Notes: a model not told the origin generated them from the letters alone. Numbered from the stretch's first letter, positions 34,672-43,613 are shown. The stretch: DNA of 64,000 nt from Microbacterium fluvii (GCF_025515205.1 NZ_JAOPFX010000003.1:1-64000); one strand, 5' to 3'. A program made the numbers and translations.

Positions 34672-36267
34672 TCAGCGGGGCGAGCGCATGTTCGCCGGCC
34701 AGATGCCGTGCCGGCCGGGGTTGAGGATTCCCTGCGGGTCGACGGCGTCTTTGATCTTCTCGACGAAGCGCCGGTAGGCGTGATCGGAGAAGCCGAACTG
34801 CTCCTGGGCGAGATCCATGAACTGCAGGTGGGCTCGGTACTCGCCGTAGCCGATCCGGCCCGCATCGCGTACGAGCTCCTGCATCACCCGGTAGGCGTCG
34901 GTCGTGGCTTGCTCGTCGTCGATGTCGAAGGTGATGCCTGCGACTGAGCAGAGCGAGCGTTCGTTGACGACGATGAGGTCGGCGGTGTGGTCGAGTCCAT
35001 TGCGCTCGAACTGCGACTTGAGCCACATCTGGAGCTCGTAGACGCGCCGCCCGGTGAGAGGGGCGACCGGGGTGAAGGACATGTGTCCGCCGTGTGTGCC
35101 TCCGCGCCAGCCGGCCATCCCCGCCCAGTCGAGGTTGGGAACGCCCGCGTAGACGCGGTCGCTGGGGTCTGGCAGCGATGCCCACTCGTCTGGGCCGCTG
35201 GTGGTGTGGCGGATGACGGCATCCGCGATCTCCCCGAACGCGGCGAGCGACTTCTGCAGGTTGTGCTCATTCACTGCCCGGTCGCCGTACAGCGCGAAGC
35301 GCAGGTGCCACCGGCCGATGCCGATGGACGCGGCGATCTCGTCGATGGCCTCGTCGGGGATCACTCCCTCCTGCGGGGCGTACCAGTGCGCCCGCGGGGC
35401 GATGGTCGACGCGATCAGCAGTGTGTTGAGGATGCAGGGCACTCCGTCGATCGTTCCGTCCAGGCGCAGTCTGCGGAGGATGTCGACGAGCGGGATGAGA
35501 TCCTCGTCCCGCTGGACGTCCACGTGCACGTGCGTGATGACCTCGGGCTTGGGCATCAGCCAAAGCCCGAGCTTGGTGACGACCCCGAAGTTCCCCTGGA
35601 AGAACAGCGGCTCGATCGTCGGGCCGAGGCTGCGGCGGTAGAGGTTCCACGACTCGTTGCCGTCCATGGCGCCCATTCCGGTGCGCAGCAGGCCTCCGTC
35701 GGCGGTGACGACTTCGAGTCCGCAGATGTTGCGCCAGTCCTTGCCGTACGGAAGGTAGGTCAGTCCGTTGTCCTGCTGGTTGCCTCCCATCGATCCCCAG
35801 CCCAGGTCGGGCACGCTGACCATGAGATCCGCCCCCGCCGCTTCGATCGCGTCGTAGATGTCCTGGAAGCTCGCTCCCGGTTCGATCAGCGCGTAGCCGA
35901 GTTCCTCATCGATCGACAGCACGCGATTCATCCGACGGAAGTTGATCGTGATCCCACCCGAAACGCGGGGTGCCGCGCCGCCGTACCCGTTGTTGCGGCC
36001 CTGGCCCTGTGCCCACACCGGCACCCCGTGCTGGGCGGCGATCCGCACGATCACCTGCACGTGTTCGGCCGAGCCCGGCCACACCACACCCGCCGTTGCG
36101 AATGCGTCCCAGGTCGGTGGCTGGAACGGGTCTCGATACTCCCCGCCGTCATCGCCGGTCACGACGCGGTCGGCGCCGATGCTCTCGGCGATGGCGGCGA
36201 GAGCGGTCGCGACGACGGTCGGGTCGATGTCGACGCTGCGGGCGGGGATATGGGCTGGTGTGGGCAT
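34672..36267 (-). CDS. VAO/4-cresol-dehydrogenase-like flavin oxidase
   Basis: 531 residues. The PCMH FAD-binding domain has VPVWAQGQGRNNGYGGAAPRVSG, and the end GILNPGRHGIWP is typical of vanillyl-alcohol oxidase, 4-cresol dehydrogenase and eugenol hydroxylase. These oxidise para-alkyl phenols at the benzylic carbon. GAAGGAGAG precedes ATG 36267. Length is normal. Downstream of a DapA-type aldolase in the same direction, so benzylic oxidation followed by side-chain cleavage is a plausible joint role. No signal peptide. Confidence 0.9.
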   Translation of the reverse strand: MPTPAHIPARSVDIDPTVVATALAAIAESIGADRVVTGDDGGEYRDPFQPPTWDAFATAGVVWPGSAEHVQVIVRIAAQHGVPVWAQGQGRNNGYGGAAPRVSGGITINFRRMNRVLSIDEELGYALIEPGASFQDIYDAIEAAGADLMVSVPDLGWGSMGGNQQDNGLTYLPYGKDWRNICGLEVVTADGGLLRTGMGAMDGNESWNLYRRSLGPTIEPLFFQGNFGVVTKLGLWLMPKPEVITHVHVDVQRDEDLIPLVDILRRLRLDGTIDGVPCILNTLLIASTIAPRAHWYAPQEGVIPDEAIDEIAASIGIGRWHLRFALYGDRAVNEHNLQKSLAAFGEIADAVIRHTTSGPDEWASLPDPSDRVYAGVPNLDWAGMAGWRGGTHGGHMSFTPVAPLTGRRVYELQMWLKSQFERNGLDHTADLIVVNERSLCSVAGITFDIDDEQATTDAYRVMQELVRDAGRIGYGEYRAHLQFMDLAQEQFGFSDHAYRRFVEKIKDAVDPQGILNPGRHGIWPANMRSPR

Positions 36268-36332
36268 GGGACTCTCCTTCGAGTCGCTCGATGGGGTGCG
36301 GTGCGTGCGATCGAGTCCGATCGCCCCGCGGG

Positions 36333-37352
36333 TCAGGCGGGGTTGCGGCCGACGAAGAAGTCGCGGAACGGGTCCATGCTGGGCTCGAAGCCCGAGTCGA
36401 GCAGCCCCTTGCGCAGCATGTTCATCTGCGGGTCGTGGATCCGCTGGGTCGGCATCCGCAGAGGCCCGCCGTTATAGCCGCGGAGCCACCCCTGGAACTT
36501 CCAGGCCTGCCGGTCGATGAAGAACCCTCCGTGCAGCTGCGCGGCGACGGCCGCCTTCGCCTTGCGGGCGGGATGCATCTGCCAGTACAGATCAGTGACG
36601 TCATCGAATCTCTCCTCGCGCAGCAGCGTCATGGCCTGGGGGATCGTCGGCCCCCAGAACTCGTGATCGCTGGTCGCCGAGAGCTGGATCGGCATCAACT
36701 GGCCGAGGGTGAGCAGATCGCCCTCGATCGGACACGAGATCACGACCTCATCGCCGAATTTCCGGTACGCCTCGATGGTGCCCATGATGCTCGGTGCGCC
36801 GCCCTCGGCCTTGATGACGGCGATGTTCGGGATGTCGTCCAGCATCCGGCGGATGAGGCGAGCAGGGATGTCGGAGGGGTGAATGCGGGAGCTGAAGCCC
36901 CAGAGGAACATCGGGAAGATCATCACCGCGAGGTTCGTCGCATCGCACACGGCCTTCGTATAGTCGTAGATCTCCTGTTCCGACTCGGGATAGAAGTTCG
37001 GCGGATACGACAGCAGCACCAGCTCGGCGCCGGCAGCCTCAGCGCGCTGAACAGCGGTGATGTTCTCTTCGAGGTTCGACCAGCTGGCGTGGTGCACCAC
37101 GACGAAATCGCTCTTCGCCTCGTCTTTCACGATCTCGAGGAACTCGAGGTACTCGGGGAGGGCGATGCTGACCTCGGAGACGCCCAGAGTGCCCAGGAAC
37201 CCGTGCTGCTTCGCGAGACGGACGTCGTGACGGATGCCCAGTTCGTTGATCCCGCGCAGGTCGCTCGTGAACGACGGGATCGTGCAGTTGACCGCGCCGA
37301 CGAGGCGCTCGCGCGCCCAGTCGCGTGCCTCGCCCTTGGTGTATCCAGCCAT
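36333..37352 (-). CDS. DapA-family aldolase/hydratase
   Basis: 339 residues of the dihydrodipicolinate synthase/N-acetylneuraminate lyase superfamily, with the Schiff-base Lys181 in IAVIKAEGG. The usual YN.P tyrosine region is changed (MIFPMFLW), pointing away from lysine biosynthesis. Family members include hydratase-aldolases that cut aromatic side chains to an aldehyde and pyruvate, which suits the neighbouring phenol oxidase and aldehyde dehydrogenase. GGAGAG lies upstream. Gap of 12 bases from the ornithine-cyclodeaminase-like gene. Confidence 0.88.
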   Translation of the reverse strand: MAGYTKGEARDWARERLVGAVNCTIPSFTSDLRGINELGIRHDVRLAKQHGFLGTLGVSEVSIALPEYLEFLEIVKDEAKSDFVVVHHASWSNLEENITAVQRAEAAGAELVLLSYPPNFYPESEQEIYDYTKAVCDATNLAVMIFPMFLWGFSSRIHPSDIPARLIRRMLDDIPNIAVIKAEGGAPSIMGTIEAYRKFGDEVVISCPIEGDLLTLGQLMPIQLSATSDHEFWGPTIPQAMTLLREERFDDVTDLYWQMHPARKAKAAVAAQLHGGFFIDRQAWKFQGWLRGYNGGPLRMPTQRIHDPQMNMLRKGLLDSGFEPSMDPFRDFFVGRNPA

Positions 37353-37364
37353 GGTGGTGCTCTC

Positions 37365-38369
37365 CTATTTGCGGATGGTGAGGATGCCGACGGGCAACGG
37401 CGTTCCGACGCCCTGCGCGACGGCGCGTTCGTAGAGCTGCGTCGCCAGCACGATGTCCTGGAAGCCGCTGCCGGTGGACTTGTAGATCGCGATCCCTTCA
37501 GGGCGCGGTGCGCGCCCGCCGAGCAGCTCGTGCAGTGAGATCGTGACGGCGTCGGAATCGAAGCCCGCGGCCCGTGCCGCGATCATGTCGCCGCTGTCGT
37601 GCAGCACCTCTGCGAGGGCATCGGCCACCACGAGCGAGGCGCGTCCCAGCAGCGCGGGCTCGAGTTCCGTCTGTGCCCGGGTGGTGGAGCCGACTGAGAC
37701 GACCGTGGCGTCGTCGGCGACCCATTCGGCTCGGACCGTCGGGGTCTCGTCGCGCGAGCGCGCCGCGCACAGCACGAGGTCCGCTCCCATGACGGCTCGC
37801 TCGGGGGTGGACGCCGCATCGACGGGGATGCCCAGCTCGGCAGACAGCTCCTCTGCGAAGCGCTCCCGGTTGGCGACGGTCGGGCTGGTCACCAGAACGT
37901 GCTCCAGTTGGGCGACCCGTGCGGCGGCGCGCAGCTGGGCGCGGGCCTCGAATCCGCTCCCGACCACCGCGGTGGTGAGCGGGCGTGAAGGCAGCAGCGC
38001 CGTGAGGGCGGCCGCCGCAGTGGCCGCCGTGCGGATGCCGGTGATGCGGTTGCCATCGATCAGCGCGGCCAGACGCGAGTCGCCCGTGTCGAAGAGCGTG
38101 ATGAGATAGCTCGCGAGACCGTTGCGCAGTGAGGCGGAGATCGTCTTCGACCCGGCGTAACGCCCGCCCGGAGGTGCCGACGGCATGACGCGCTGCCATC
38201 CGCCTTCCACCACGGCGACAGTGCGCTCAGGCGTCGCATTCGGATCCTCAGGGAGCGCATACGCTTCGCGCAGGGCCGCGATCGCACCATCCCAGTCGGC
38301 CAGAGCGGCGACGTCCGCGTCGCTCAGGAACAGCGTCGGCGGGTCGGCGACGAACCCGTCGGCGTTCAT
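37365..38369 (-). CDS. Ornithine cyclodeaminase / mu-crystallin family protein
   Basis: 334 residues. Rossmann loop VVGSGFEARAQLRA, substrate-side RYAGSKTIS and IYKSTGSGFQDIVLA near the end are characteristic. Members are NAD(P)H imine reductases, amino-acid dehydrogenases or cyclodeaminases. ATG 38369 overlaps the GntR stop (ATGA), so regulator and enzyme are co-translated. Its role beside the aldolase may be to reduce a keto or imino product of side-chain cleavage (inference). Confidence 0.88.
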   Translation of the reverse strand: MNADGFVADPPTLFLSDADVAALADWDGAIAALREAYALPEDPNATPERTVAVVEGGWQRVMPSAPPGGRYAGSKTISASLRNGLASYLITLFDTGDSRLAALIDGNRITGIRTAATAAAALTALLPSRPLTTAVVGSGFEARAQLRAAARVAQLEHVLVTSPTVANRERFAEELSAELGIPVDAASTPERAVMGADLVLCAARSRDETPTVRAEWVADDATVVSVGSTTRAQTELEPALLGRASLVVADALAEVLHDSGDMIAARAAGFDSDAVTISLHELLGGRAPRPEGIAIYKSTGSGFQDIVLATQLYERAVAQGVGTPLPVGILTIRK

Positions 38370-39070
38370 CGCGCTGTCTCCATGCCGAACTCGTGCAGCA
38401 CGCCCGCGAGGATGCCCGCCTCGTCTGCCGGCACCCCGCCGCACATGCCGAGATACGACTCCCAGAGGTGGTGGCGTGTCGCGCGCACGGCGGCGGCAGC
38501 ATCCCTCCGCCGGCAGGCGTCGAGGATCTCGCGGTGGAACGGCTCTGCGACGGGAGTGTGCAGATCGAAGTGCAGGCGGATGCGGTCGGCCTCCGCGCCG
38601 AGGGTCGCGATGAGGCTGACGAGCACAGGCGAGTCGGCTGCGGCATAGAGCACGCCGTGGAACTCGCGGTTGAGGTCGTTGAAGAGGCCGAGCGAGAAGT
38701 CGGCGTCGGCGTGCCGCGATTCGAGCTGGTGCAGCAGTGCCGCCATGCGGTCGACGTCGGCATCGGAGAGGCGCGCGACGCCCAGCAGGGCCGCGCGACC
38801 TTCGAGATCGATGCGCAGCGCCGTGATCTCGTCGAGCCGGCCGACGTCGACCCCCGTGACGACCGTGCCGCGATACGGCTGGCGCGCCACGAGCCCCGCC
38901 GCCTCGAGCTGCAGGATCGCCTCGCGCACGGGGGTGCGGCTGATGCCGAGGTCTGCCGCGAGCGTCGCGATGTCGATGCGACTGCCGGCGGCGAGATCGC
39001 CCGAGACGATGCGGTCGCGAAGAATGCGGAAGACCTCGTCGGTCATGCGCCGCGGAGTGAGCTGGGCCAT
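38366..39070 (-). CDS. GntR family regulator (FCD subfamily)
   Basis: 234 residues. N-terminal winged helix (MTDEVFRILRDRIVSGDLAAGSRIDIATLAADLGISRTPVREAI split over about residues 10-52) and an all-helical FCD effector domain. ATG 39070 is chosen over two upstream ATG codons, since the upstream bases are a control region with tandem ATATCC repeats. First gene of the operon that continues to the VAO oxidase; it probably represses this operon and the divergent aldehyde dehydrogenase. Confidence 0.9.
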   Translation of the reverse strand: MAQLTPRRMTDEVFRILRDRIVSGDLAAGSRIDIATLAADLGISRTPVREAILQLEAAGLVARQPYRGTVVTGVDVGRLDEITALRIDLEGRAALLGVARLSDADVDRMAALLHQLESRHADADFSLGLFNDLNREFHGVLYAAADSPVLVSLIATLGAEADRIRLHFDLHTPVAEPFHREILDACRRRDAAAAVRATRHHLWESYLGMCGGVPADEAGILAGVLHEFGMETAR

Positions 39071-39078
39071 GGACAAGG

Positions 39079-39099
39079 AATATCCAATATCCGACATCC
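39079..39099. promoter_or_regulatory. Tandem 7-bp repeats in GntR/ALDH divergent region
   Basis: Three tandem units AATATCC, AATATCC and GACATCC (39079-39099) lie immediately upstream of the GntR gene. On the minus strand this reads as GGATATT repeats like FCD-type operator half-sites. TACGCT-like bases further right may serve the plus-strand aldehyde dehydrogenase. Confidence 0.5.
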
Positions 39100-39204
39100 G
39101 ATCCACCCCTCAGCGCCCATGGCTGTCATCGGCGACGAGAATGGACGCAGACCGCCGCCGCGACATACGCTCGCGGCATCCGCCACTCGACGAGGAGCAC
39201 CCGC

Positions 39205-40581
39205 ATGGCCATCGCGACCATCAACCCGTTCACCGGGCTCACCGAGCAGGAGTTCGAGGCCCACGACGACGCAGAGGTCGAGCGCCGCATCGCCAGTGCG
39301 CAGGCCGGCTTCGTCGCGCTGAAGTCGACGACCTTCTCGGAGCGCGCGGAATGGATGCGGGCGGCAGCCGACCTGCTCGAGGCAGACGTCGACGAGCTCG
39401 GTCGCATCATCACGATCGAGATGGGTCGCCCCATCAAGGCCGCGCGCGCCGAGGTGCTCAAGTGCGCCAAGGGGCTGCGCTACTACGCCGACCACGCCGA
39501 GGAGTTCCTCGCGCCGGAGCTCCTCGACGACCCGTCGAAGGTCGGCGCCTCGCAGGCCGGCACCCGCTATGCGCCGATCGGCATCGTGCTGGCGGTCATG
39601 CCGTGGAACTACCCGCTGTGGCAGGTGCTGCGCTTCGCCGGTCCCGCGCTCATGGCCGGCAACGCGGGCCTGCTCAAGCACGCCTCGAACGTGCCGCAGG
39701 CAGCCCTCTACCTCGACACGCTGTTCTCGCGGGCGGGCTTCCCCGAGGGGGCTTTCCACTCGCTGCTGATCCCGGCCTCGCGCGTCGAGGCCGTGCTGCG
39801 CGACCCGCGCGTCAAGGCCGCGACCCTCACCGGCTCCGAGCCGGCCGGGCGCTCGCTCGCCTCGATCGCCGGTTCCGAGGTCAAGCACGTCGTGCTCGAG
39901 CTCGGCGGCTCCGACCCGTTCGTCGTGATGTCCAGCGCCGACGTCGCCAAGGCAGCCTCGGTCGCCGTGACCGCCCGCAATCAGAACAACGGGCAGTCGT
40001 GCATCGCCGCCAAGCGCTTCATCGTGCACACGGACGTCTACGACGAGTTCACGCGCCTGTTCGCCGAGGGGGTCGCGGCGCTCACGGTCGGCGATCCGCT
40101 CGACGAGTCGACCGACGTGGGTCCCGTCGCGACCGAGTCGGGTCGCGACGAGCTCGAGGGCCAGGTGGCGGACGCTGTCGCCAAGGGCGCTCATGTGCTG
40201 ACCGGCGGCTTCGTGCCCGAGCGCGACGGCTGGTTCTACGAGCCGACGGTGCTCGCCGGCGTCACCCCCGAGATGCGCCTGCACCTCGAGGAGGCCTTCG
40301 GGCCCGTGGCCACCGTGTACCGCGTCGGCTCGCGGGAGGAGGCGCTCGATCTCGCCAACGGCACCACCTTCGGCCTGAGCTCGGCGGTGTGGACCACCGA
40401 CGCCGACGAGGAGGAGTGGTTCGTCGACAACCTCGACGCGGGTGCCGTGTTCGTCAACGGCATGACCGCCTCCTATCCCGAGCTGCCCTTCGGCGGCGTC
40501 AAGGACTCCGGCGTCGGCCGCGAGCTCGCCGCCGCCGGCATCCGGGAGTTCTGCAACCTCAAGACGGTCTGGAAGGGCTGA
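39205..40581 (+). CDS. NAD(P)-dependent aldehyde dehydrogenase
   Basis: 458 residues. Catalytic Cys266 in NNGQSCIAAKRF, general base Glu232 in LELGGSDPF and cofactor region MPWNYPLWQ are intact. Closest in pattern to succinate-semialdehyde dehydrogenases. CGAGGAG precedes the ATG. Divergent from the GntR operon, so it may oxidise the aldehyde made by the DapA-type aldolase. A repeat hairpin follows the stop. Confidence 0.92.
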   Translation: MAIATINPFTGLTEQEFEAHDDAEVERRIASAQAGFVALKSTTFSERAEWMRAAADLLEADVDELGRIITIEMGRPIKAARAEVLKCAKGLRYYADHAEEFLAPELLDDPSKVGASQAGTRYAPIGIVLAVMPWNYPLWQVLRFAGPALMAGNAGLLKHASNVPQAALYLDTLFSRAGFPEGAFHSLLIPASRVEAVLRDPRVKAATLTGSEPAGRSLASIAGSEVKHVVLELGGSDPFVVMSSADVAKAASVAVTARNQNNGQSCIAAKRFIVHTDVYDEFTRLFAEGVAALTVGDPLDESTDVGPVATESGRDELEGQVADAVAKGAHVLTGGFVPERDGWFYEPTVLAGVTPEMRLHLEEAFGPVATVYRVGSREEALDLANGTTFGLSSAVWTTDADEEEWFVDNLDAGAVFVNGMTASYPELPFGGVKDSGVGRELAAAGIREFCNLKTVWKG

Positions 40582-40587
40582 GCAGCG

Positions 40588-40669
40588 GCGTTTCGTCTCG
40601 CTTCGCTCGCGCAACGCCGCCGACAGTTCCCCGGCGTTGAGCGAGCGCCGCTGGCGCGAGACGAAACGC
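40588..40669. repeat. GCGTTTCGTCTCGC-family hairpin, likely bidirectional terminator
   Basis: GCGTTTCGTCTCGC (40588-40601) is exactly complementary to GCGAGACGAAACGC (40656-40669), with further pairing inside (GCTCGCGCAACGCCG with CGGCGTTGAGCGAGC, imperfect). Lies between the convergent aldehyde dehydrogenase and quinone oxidoreductase genes. Confidence 0.85.
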
Positions 40670-40683
40670 GGTGGGCTGTGCGG

Positions 40684-41598
40684 TCAGGGCAGCACGACGA
40701 TCTTGCCGGGCGCGTGCGCGCCCTCGAGCGCCGCGAACGCAGCGGCGACCTCGTCGAGCGGGAACGTCTCGGCCACCGGCAGCACGATCTCGCCCGAGGC
40801 GATGCGGCCGGCGAGGTTCTCGAGATTCTCGGCGGTGCGCGCCTCGCGCTCGACGTTGTGCGCGCCGATCTCGTCGAGGGCTCCGTAGGCGGCGATCGCG
40901 ACCATGCGGTCGACCGGCACGCCGAGAGCGACGCCGGCGTCGAGGGCGTCGCGGCCGTGGCAGTCGAAGACGGCGGTGACGGCGCCGAGCGCCCCGACTC
41001 GCTCGGCGAGCCCCTCGCCGTAGACCACGGGCTCGACGCCGACCGAGCGCAGCAGTTCGTGGTTGCCCTCGCTCGCGGTGCCGATCACGCGGGCGCCGGC
41101 GGCGACTGCCAGCTGCGCCGCGACCAGGCCCACTCCACCGGCCGCGCCGCCGACGAGCACCGTGTCGCCGTCGCCGACCGGCACGGTCGCCAGCACCGAC
41201 ACGGCCGTCAGCCCCGCGACGTGCAAGCCGCCGGCGACCTCGACGGCCAGCTCAGCAGGCCTGCGGGCCAGATCGGATGCCGCCGCCACGACGCTCTCGG
41301 CCAGCGCCCCGTTCGCGCGCCCGAGCACGTCATCGCCCACCGAGATCGCAGAGCCGTCCCAGTAGACGGCGTCTGGGCCGACAGCCTCGACGGTGCCGGC
41401 GAAGTCGCCGCCGATGTGCCGAGGGAACGGCGCCTTCGACGGGATGAAGCCGCTGCGCTGCTTGCCGTCGAACGGGTTGAGTCCCGCCGCATGCACGCGC
41501 ACGAGCACCTGGCCGGCGCCGGGGGTGCCGGCATCCGCCTCGCCGATGTAGAGCACCTCGGGTGCACCGGTGTGGTCGTAGAGCGCGGCGCGTGTCAT
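40684..41598 (-). CDS. NADPH:quinone-reductase-like MDR oxidoreductase
   Basis: 304 residues of the zinc-independent medium-chain reductase family. Seen: VRVHAAGLNPFDGKQRSG, the cofactor loop VLVGGAAGGVGLVAAQLA, and the C-terminal GKIVVLP. It would reduce quinones or enones with NADPH. Zinc ligands are absent. A TACGCT hexamer (41646-41641 on the minus strand) may be its -10 box. Divergent from a TetR gene, which is a candidate regulator. Confidence 0.9.
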   Translation of the reverse strand: MTRAALYDHTGAPEVLYIGEADAGTPGAGQVLVRVHAAGLNPFDGKQRSGFIPSKAPFPRHIGGDFAGTVEAVGPDAVYWDGSAISVGDDVLGRANGALAESVVAAASDLARRPAELAVEVAGGLHVAGLTAVSVLATVPVGDGDTVLVGGAAGGVGLVAAQLAVAAGARVIGTASEGNHELLRSVGVEPVVYGEGLAERVGALGAVTAVFDCHGRDALDAGVALGVPVDRMVAIAAYGALDEIGAHNVEREARTAENLENLAGRIASGEIVLPVAETFPLDEVAAAFAALEGAHAPGKIVVLP

Positions 41599-41713
41599 GG
41601 CTTCCTCTCCGCGTCGGCTGCGACGCTGGTTCCTCGAGCGAGCGTAGTGGCGTTGCGGCATGCCTCGGGTCGATACCAGGGATGCGGCCGCCCGACCAGG
41701 CGATAATCGAGGG

Positions 41714-42334
41714 GTGACAGAGCTTCGCGAGGTGCGTGAGCCCCAGCAGCAGCGCACGCGCGCGGCCTGGCAGCGCGCGCTCGAGGTCGGCGCCGAGCTG
41801 TTCGTCGAAGGCGGCCTCGACGCGCTCACCGTCACCGAGGTCTGCCGCCGCGCGGGCATGTCTGCGCCGTCGCTGTACGCGCGCGTGGACGGCCGCGACG
41901 GACTCATCGCCGCCGTCTACGAGCACGTCATGGTGCGCATCCTCGACACCGATCGAGAGCTGATGGGCGCCCTGCCGCCGCCCGATGCGCCGCGCGACGA
42001 GCGCATCGCGGCGGTCGTGGCCGCCGCATCCGAGCAGTTCTCACGCAACGCCGACGTGCTGCGCCCGATCATCGCCGCGTCGCTGCAGGACGCCTGGGTG
42101 CACCGCAGGGGCGTCGAAGAGGCGCGCCGCGTGATCGACGCCCTCTCGCAGGGGCTCGCTCTCGGCGACGAAGCAGGTCGCGACATCGCCACGATGCTGT
42201 TCGCCGAGCTCGTCATGAGCACGATGTACGGCGTCGATTTCGCCTCGCCCTACAGCCCGGATGACGCCGAGCTGCGGGCGCGACTGGTGCGCATGGCCAC
42301 GGCCCGCGCCGACGCCGTCGACGCGGGCGCGTGA
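41714..42334 (+). CDS. TetR family transcriptional repressor
   Basis: 206 residues. HTH RALEVGAELFVEGGLDALTVTEVCRRAGMSAPSLYARVDGRDGLI (about residues 20-63). Start GTG 41714 is favoured: GATAAT (41702-41707) is a -10 box six bases before it, so the message is probably leaderless. Its 3' end overlaps the convergent flavin monooxygenase gene by 85 bp. A perfect palindrome upstream of that monooxygenase is a likely operator for it. Confidence 0.9.
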   Translation: MTELREVREPQQQRTRAAWQRALEVGAELFVEGGLDALTVTEVCRRAGMSAPSLYARVDGRDGLIAAVYEHVMVRILDTDRELMGALPPPDAPRDERIAAVVAAASEQFSRNADVLRPIIAASLQDAWVHRRGVEEARRVIDALSQGLALGDEAGRDIATMLFAELVMSTMYGVDFASPYSPDDAELRARLVRMATARADAVDAGA

Positions 42335-43551
42335 CTCACGCGGGGGGCGAGGATGCTGTCGCCCATCTCGTCGAGCTGAGCGACGATCTCGCCGGGGCTG
42401 CGCTCGCCGATCTGCTTCTGCAGCAGCGGGGTGCCGTCGAGCACGGCGTCGCGCAGGGGCCGCAGGAACGCGGGGGCGTGGTGGAAGGCCCTGCCCAGGA
42501 TGTAGGCCTGCTGCACCTGCATCGTCGTGTGCGGGATGCGCACCTCGTCGTAGCGGTCGAGGGCTGCGCCCACCGCCGCGGTGTCGGAGAGATCGGCGCC
42601 CGCCAGCAGCTGCGCGAGGAAGTAGCCGTCGCCGATCGACATGCCCGCCCCGTACGCCGCGTAGGGCGAGGTCGCGTGCGCCGCGTCGCCGGCGAGGGTG
42701 ATGCGGCCCTTCGACCACTTCTTCAGGGGCTTGCGGTCGCGGATGACCCACCGCTGCACATGGTCGTCGGTCGTGGCCTCGATGAGCGAGGTCAGCGGGG
42801 CGCCGAAGCCTTGGGCGAGGGTCAGTGCGTGCCCGCGCAGGTCGGCCGGCGCGGGGGCGTCGGGGTCGCAGGCCTCGAGCGTCCACCACTGGTAGCCGTC
42901 TCGGCCCTGGCTGCGGATCGAGGTGTACGAGCCCTGCACCGTGCGGGTGTGCGCGATGATCGCCTCGCCCTTCTCGGCGCTCGGCGCGTCGTCGAACGTG
43001 TAGCCGCCGATGATGTGCAGCCGATGCTCGCGCTTGGGCGACGCACCCCAGAGGTGCGCCCGCACCATCGAGTCGATGCCGTCGGCGCCGACCAGCAGCG
43101 GAGTGGAGCGGGTCGAGCCGTCTTTCATCGTGAGCTCGACGTGGTCGCCGAGATCGCGGATGCCGGTGACCTCCTGATCCGTCAGCAGCATGCCCTCGGG
43201 GATCGCGGCGAGCATGCGGCGGTAGAGGTCGGGGCGCAGCATCCCGATGAATCCGCCGCCGTACCGCGCCACGACGTCGGCGGGGATCTGCACGTCGGCA
43301 CGGACCTTGCCCTTCGCGCTGCGGAAGGTGGAGTGGCAGGGGGCGCCGAGGTCGTCGACGTCGACCCCCATGAGGCCGAGGGCCTTGATGGGCGGCGGCC
43401 ACAGGTTGAGGATGTTGCCGGCCGGGCGCGCCTCGCGGTAGCGCTCCAGGAGCACGACGTCGTGCCGGGCGGTGTGCAGCGCGAGGGCTGCGGCCATGCC
43501 CGCGGGGCCTGCCCCGAGGACGACGATCGGGTGGTCGGTGGTTCGGGTCAT
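42250..43551 (-). CDS. FAD-dependent aromatic monooxygenase
   Basis: 433 residues of the class A flavoprotein hydroxylase family: FAD loop VVLGAGPAGMAAALALH, DG motif LLVGADGIDSMVRA and GD motif TLAGDAAHATSPYAAYGAG. It would hydroxylate a phenolic ring using NAD(P)H and O2. The ATG at 43551 has AAGGAG upstream. The last 30 residues are Ser/Arg/Ala-rich and lie in the stretch that overlaps the TetR gene, so they may be dispensable. The promoter carries a 9+5+9 palindrome. Confidence 0.9.
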   Translation of the reverse strand: MTRTTDHPIVVLGAGPAGMAAALALHTARHDVVLLERYREARPAGNILNLWPPPIKALGLMGVDVDDLGAPCHSTFRSAKGKVRADVQIPADVVARYGGGFIGMLRPDLYRRMLAAIPEGMLLTDQEVTGIRDLGDHVELTMKDGSTRSTPLLVGADGIDSMVRAHLWGASPKREHRLHIIGGYTFDDAPSAEKGEAIIAHTRTVQGSYTSIRSQGRDGYQWWTLEACDPDAPAPADLRGHALTLAQGFGAPLTSLIEATTDDHVQRWVIRDRKPLKKWSKGRITLAGDAAHATSPYAAYGAGMSIGDGYFLAQLLAGADLSDTAAVGAALDRYDEVRIPHTTMQVQQAYILGRAFHHAPAFLRPLRDAVLDGTPLLQKQIGERSPGEIVAQLDEMGDSILAPRVSHAPASTASARAVAMRTSRARSSASSGL

Positions 43552-43590
43552 CGGTGACTCCTTCGGGTGCGGGCTCCACTGCCCTCGCGA

Positions 43591-43613
43591 TAACTGTAAG
43601 GCCGTTACAGTTA
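43591..43613 (-). promoter_or_regulatory. Palindromic operator of flavin monooxygenase
   Basis: Arms TAACTGTAA (43591-43599) and TTACAGTTA (43605-43613) are perfect inverted repeats around GGCCG. The site contains TTACAG/TAACGG-like -10 sequence and lies 40 bp before the start, fitting a TetR repressor that blocks RNA polymerase. Confidence 0.75.

Noticed and set aside
41673..41683. ATACCAGGGAT, similar to the island operator, near the TetR/quinone reductase pair
   Set aside because: No TAnnnT hexamer lies 47 bp away on either strand; the nearest candidate for the minus-strand gene is at 37 bp. Treated as chance.
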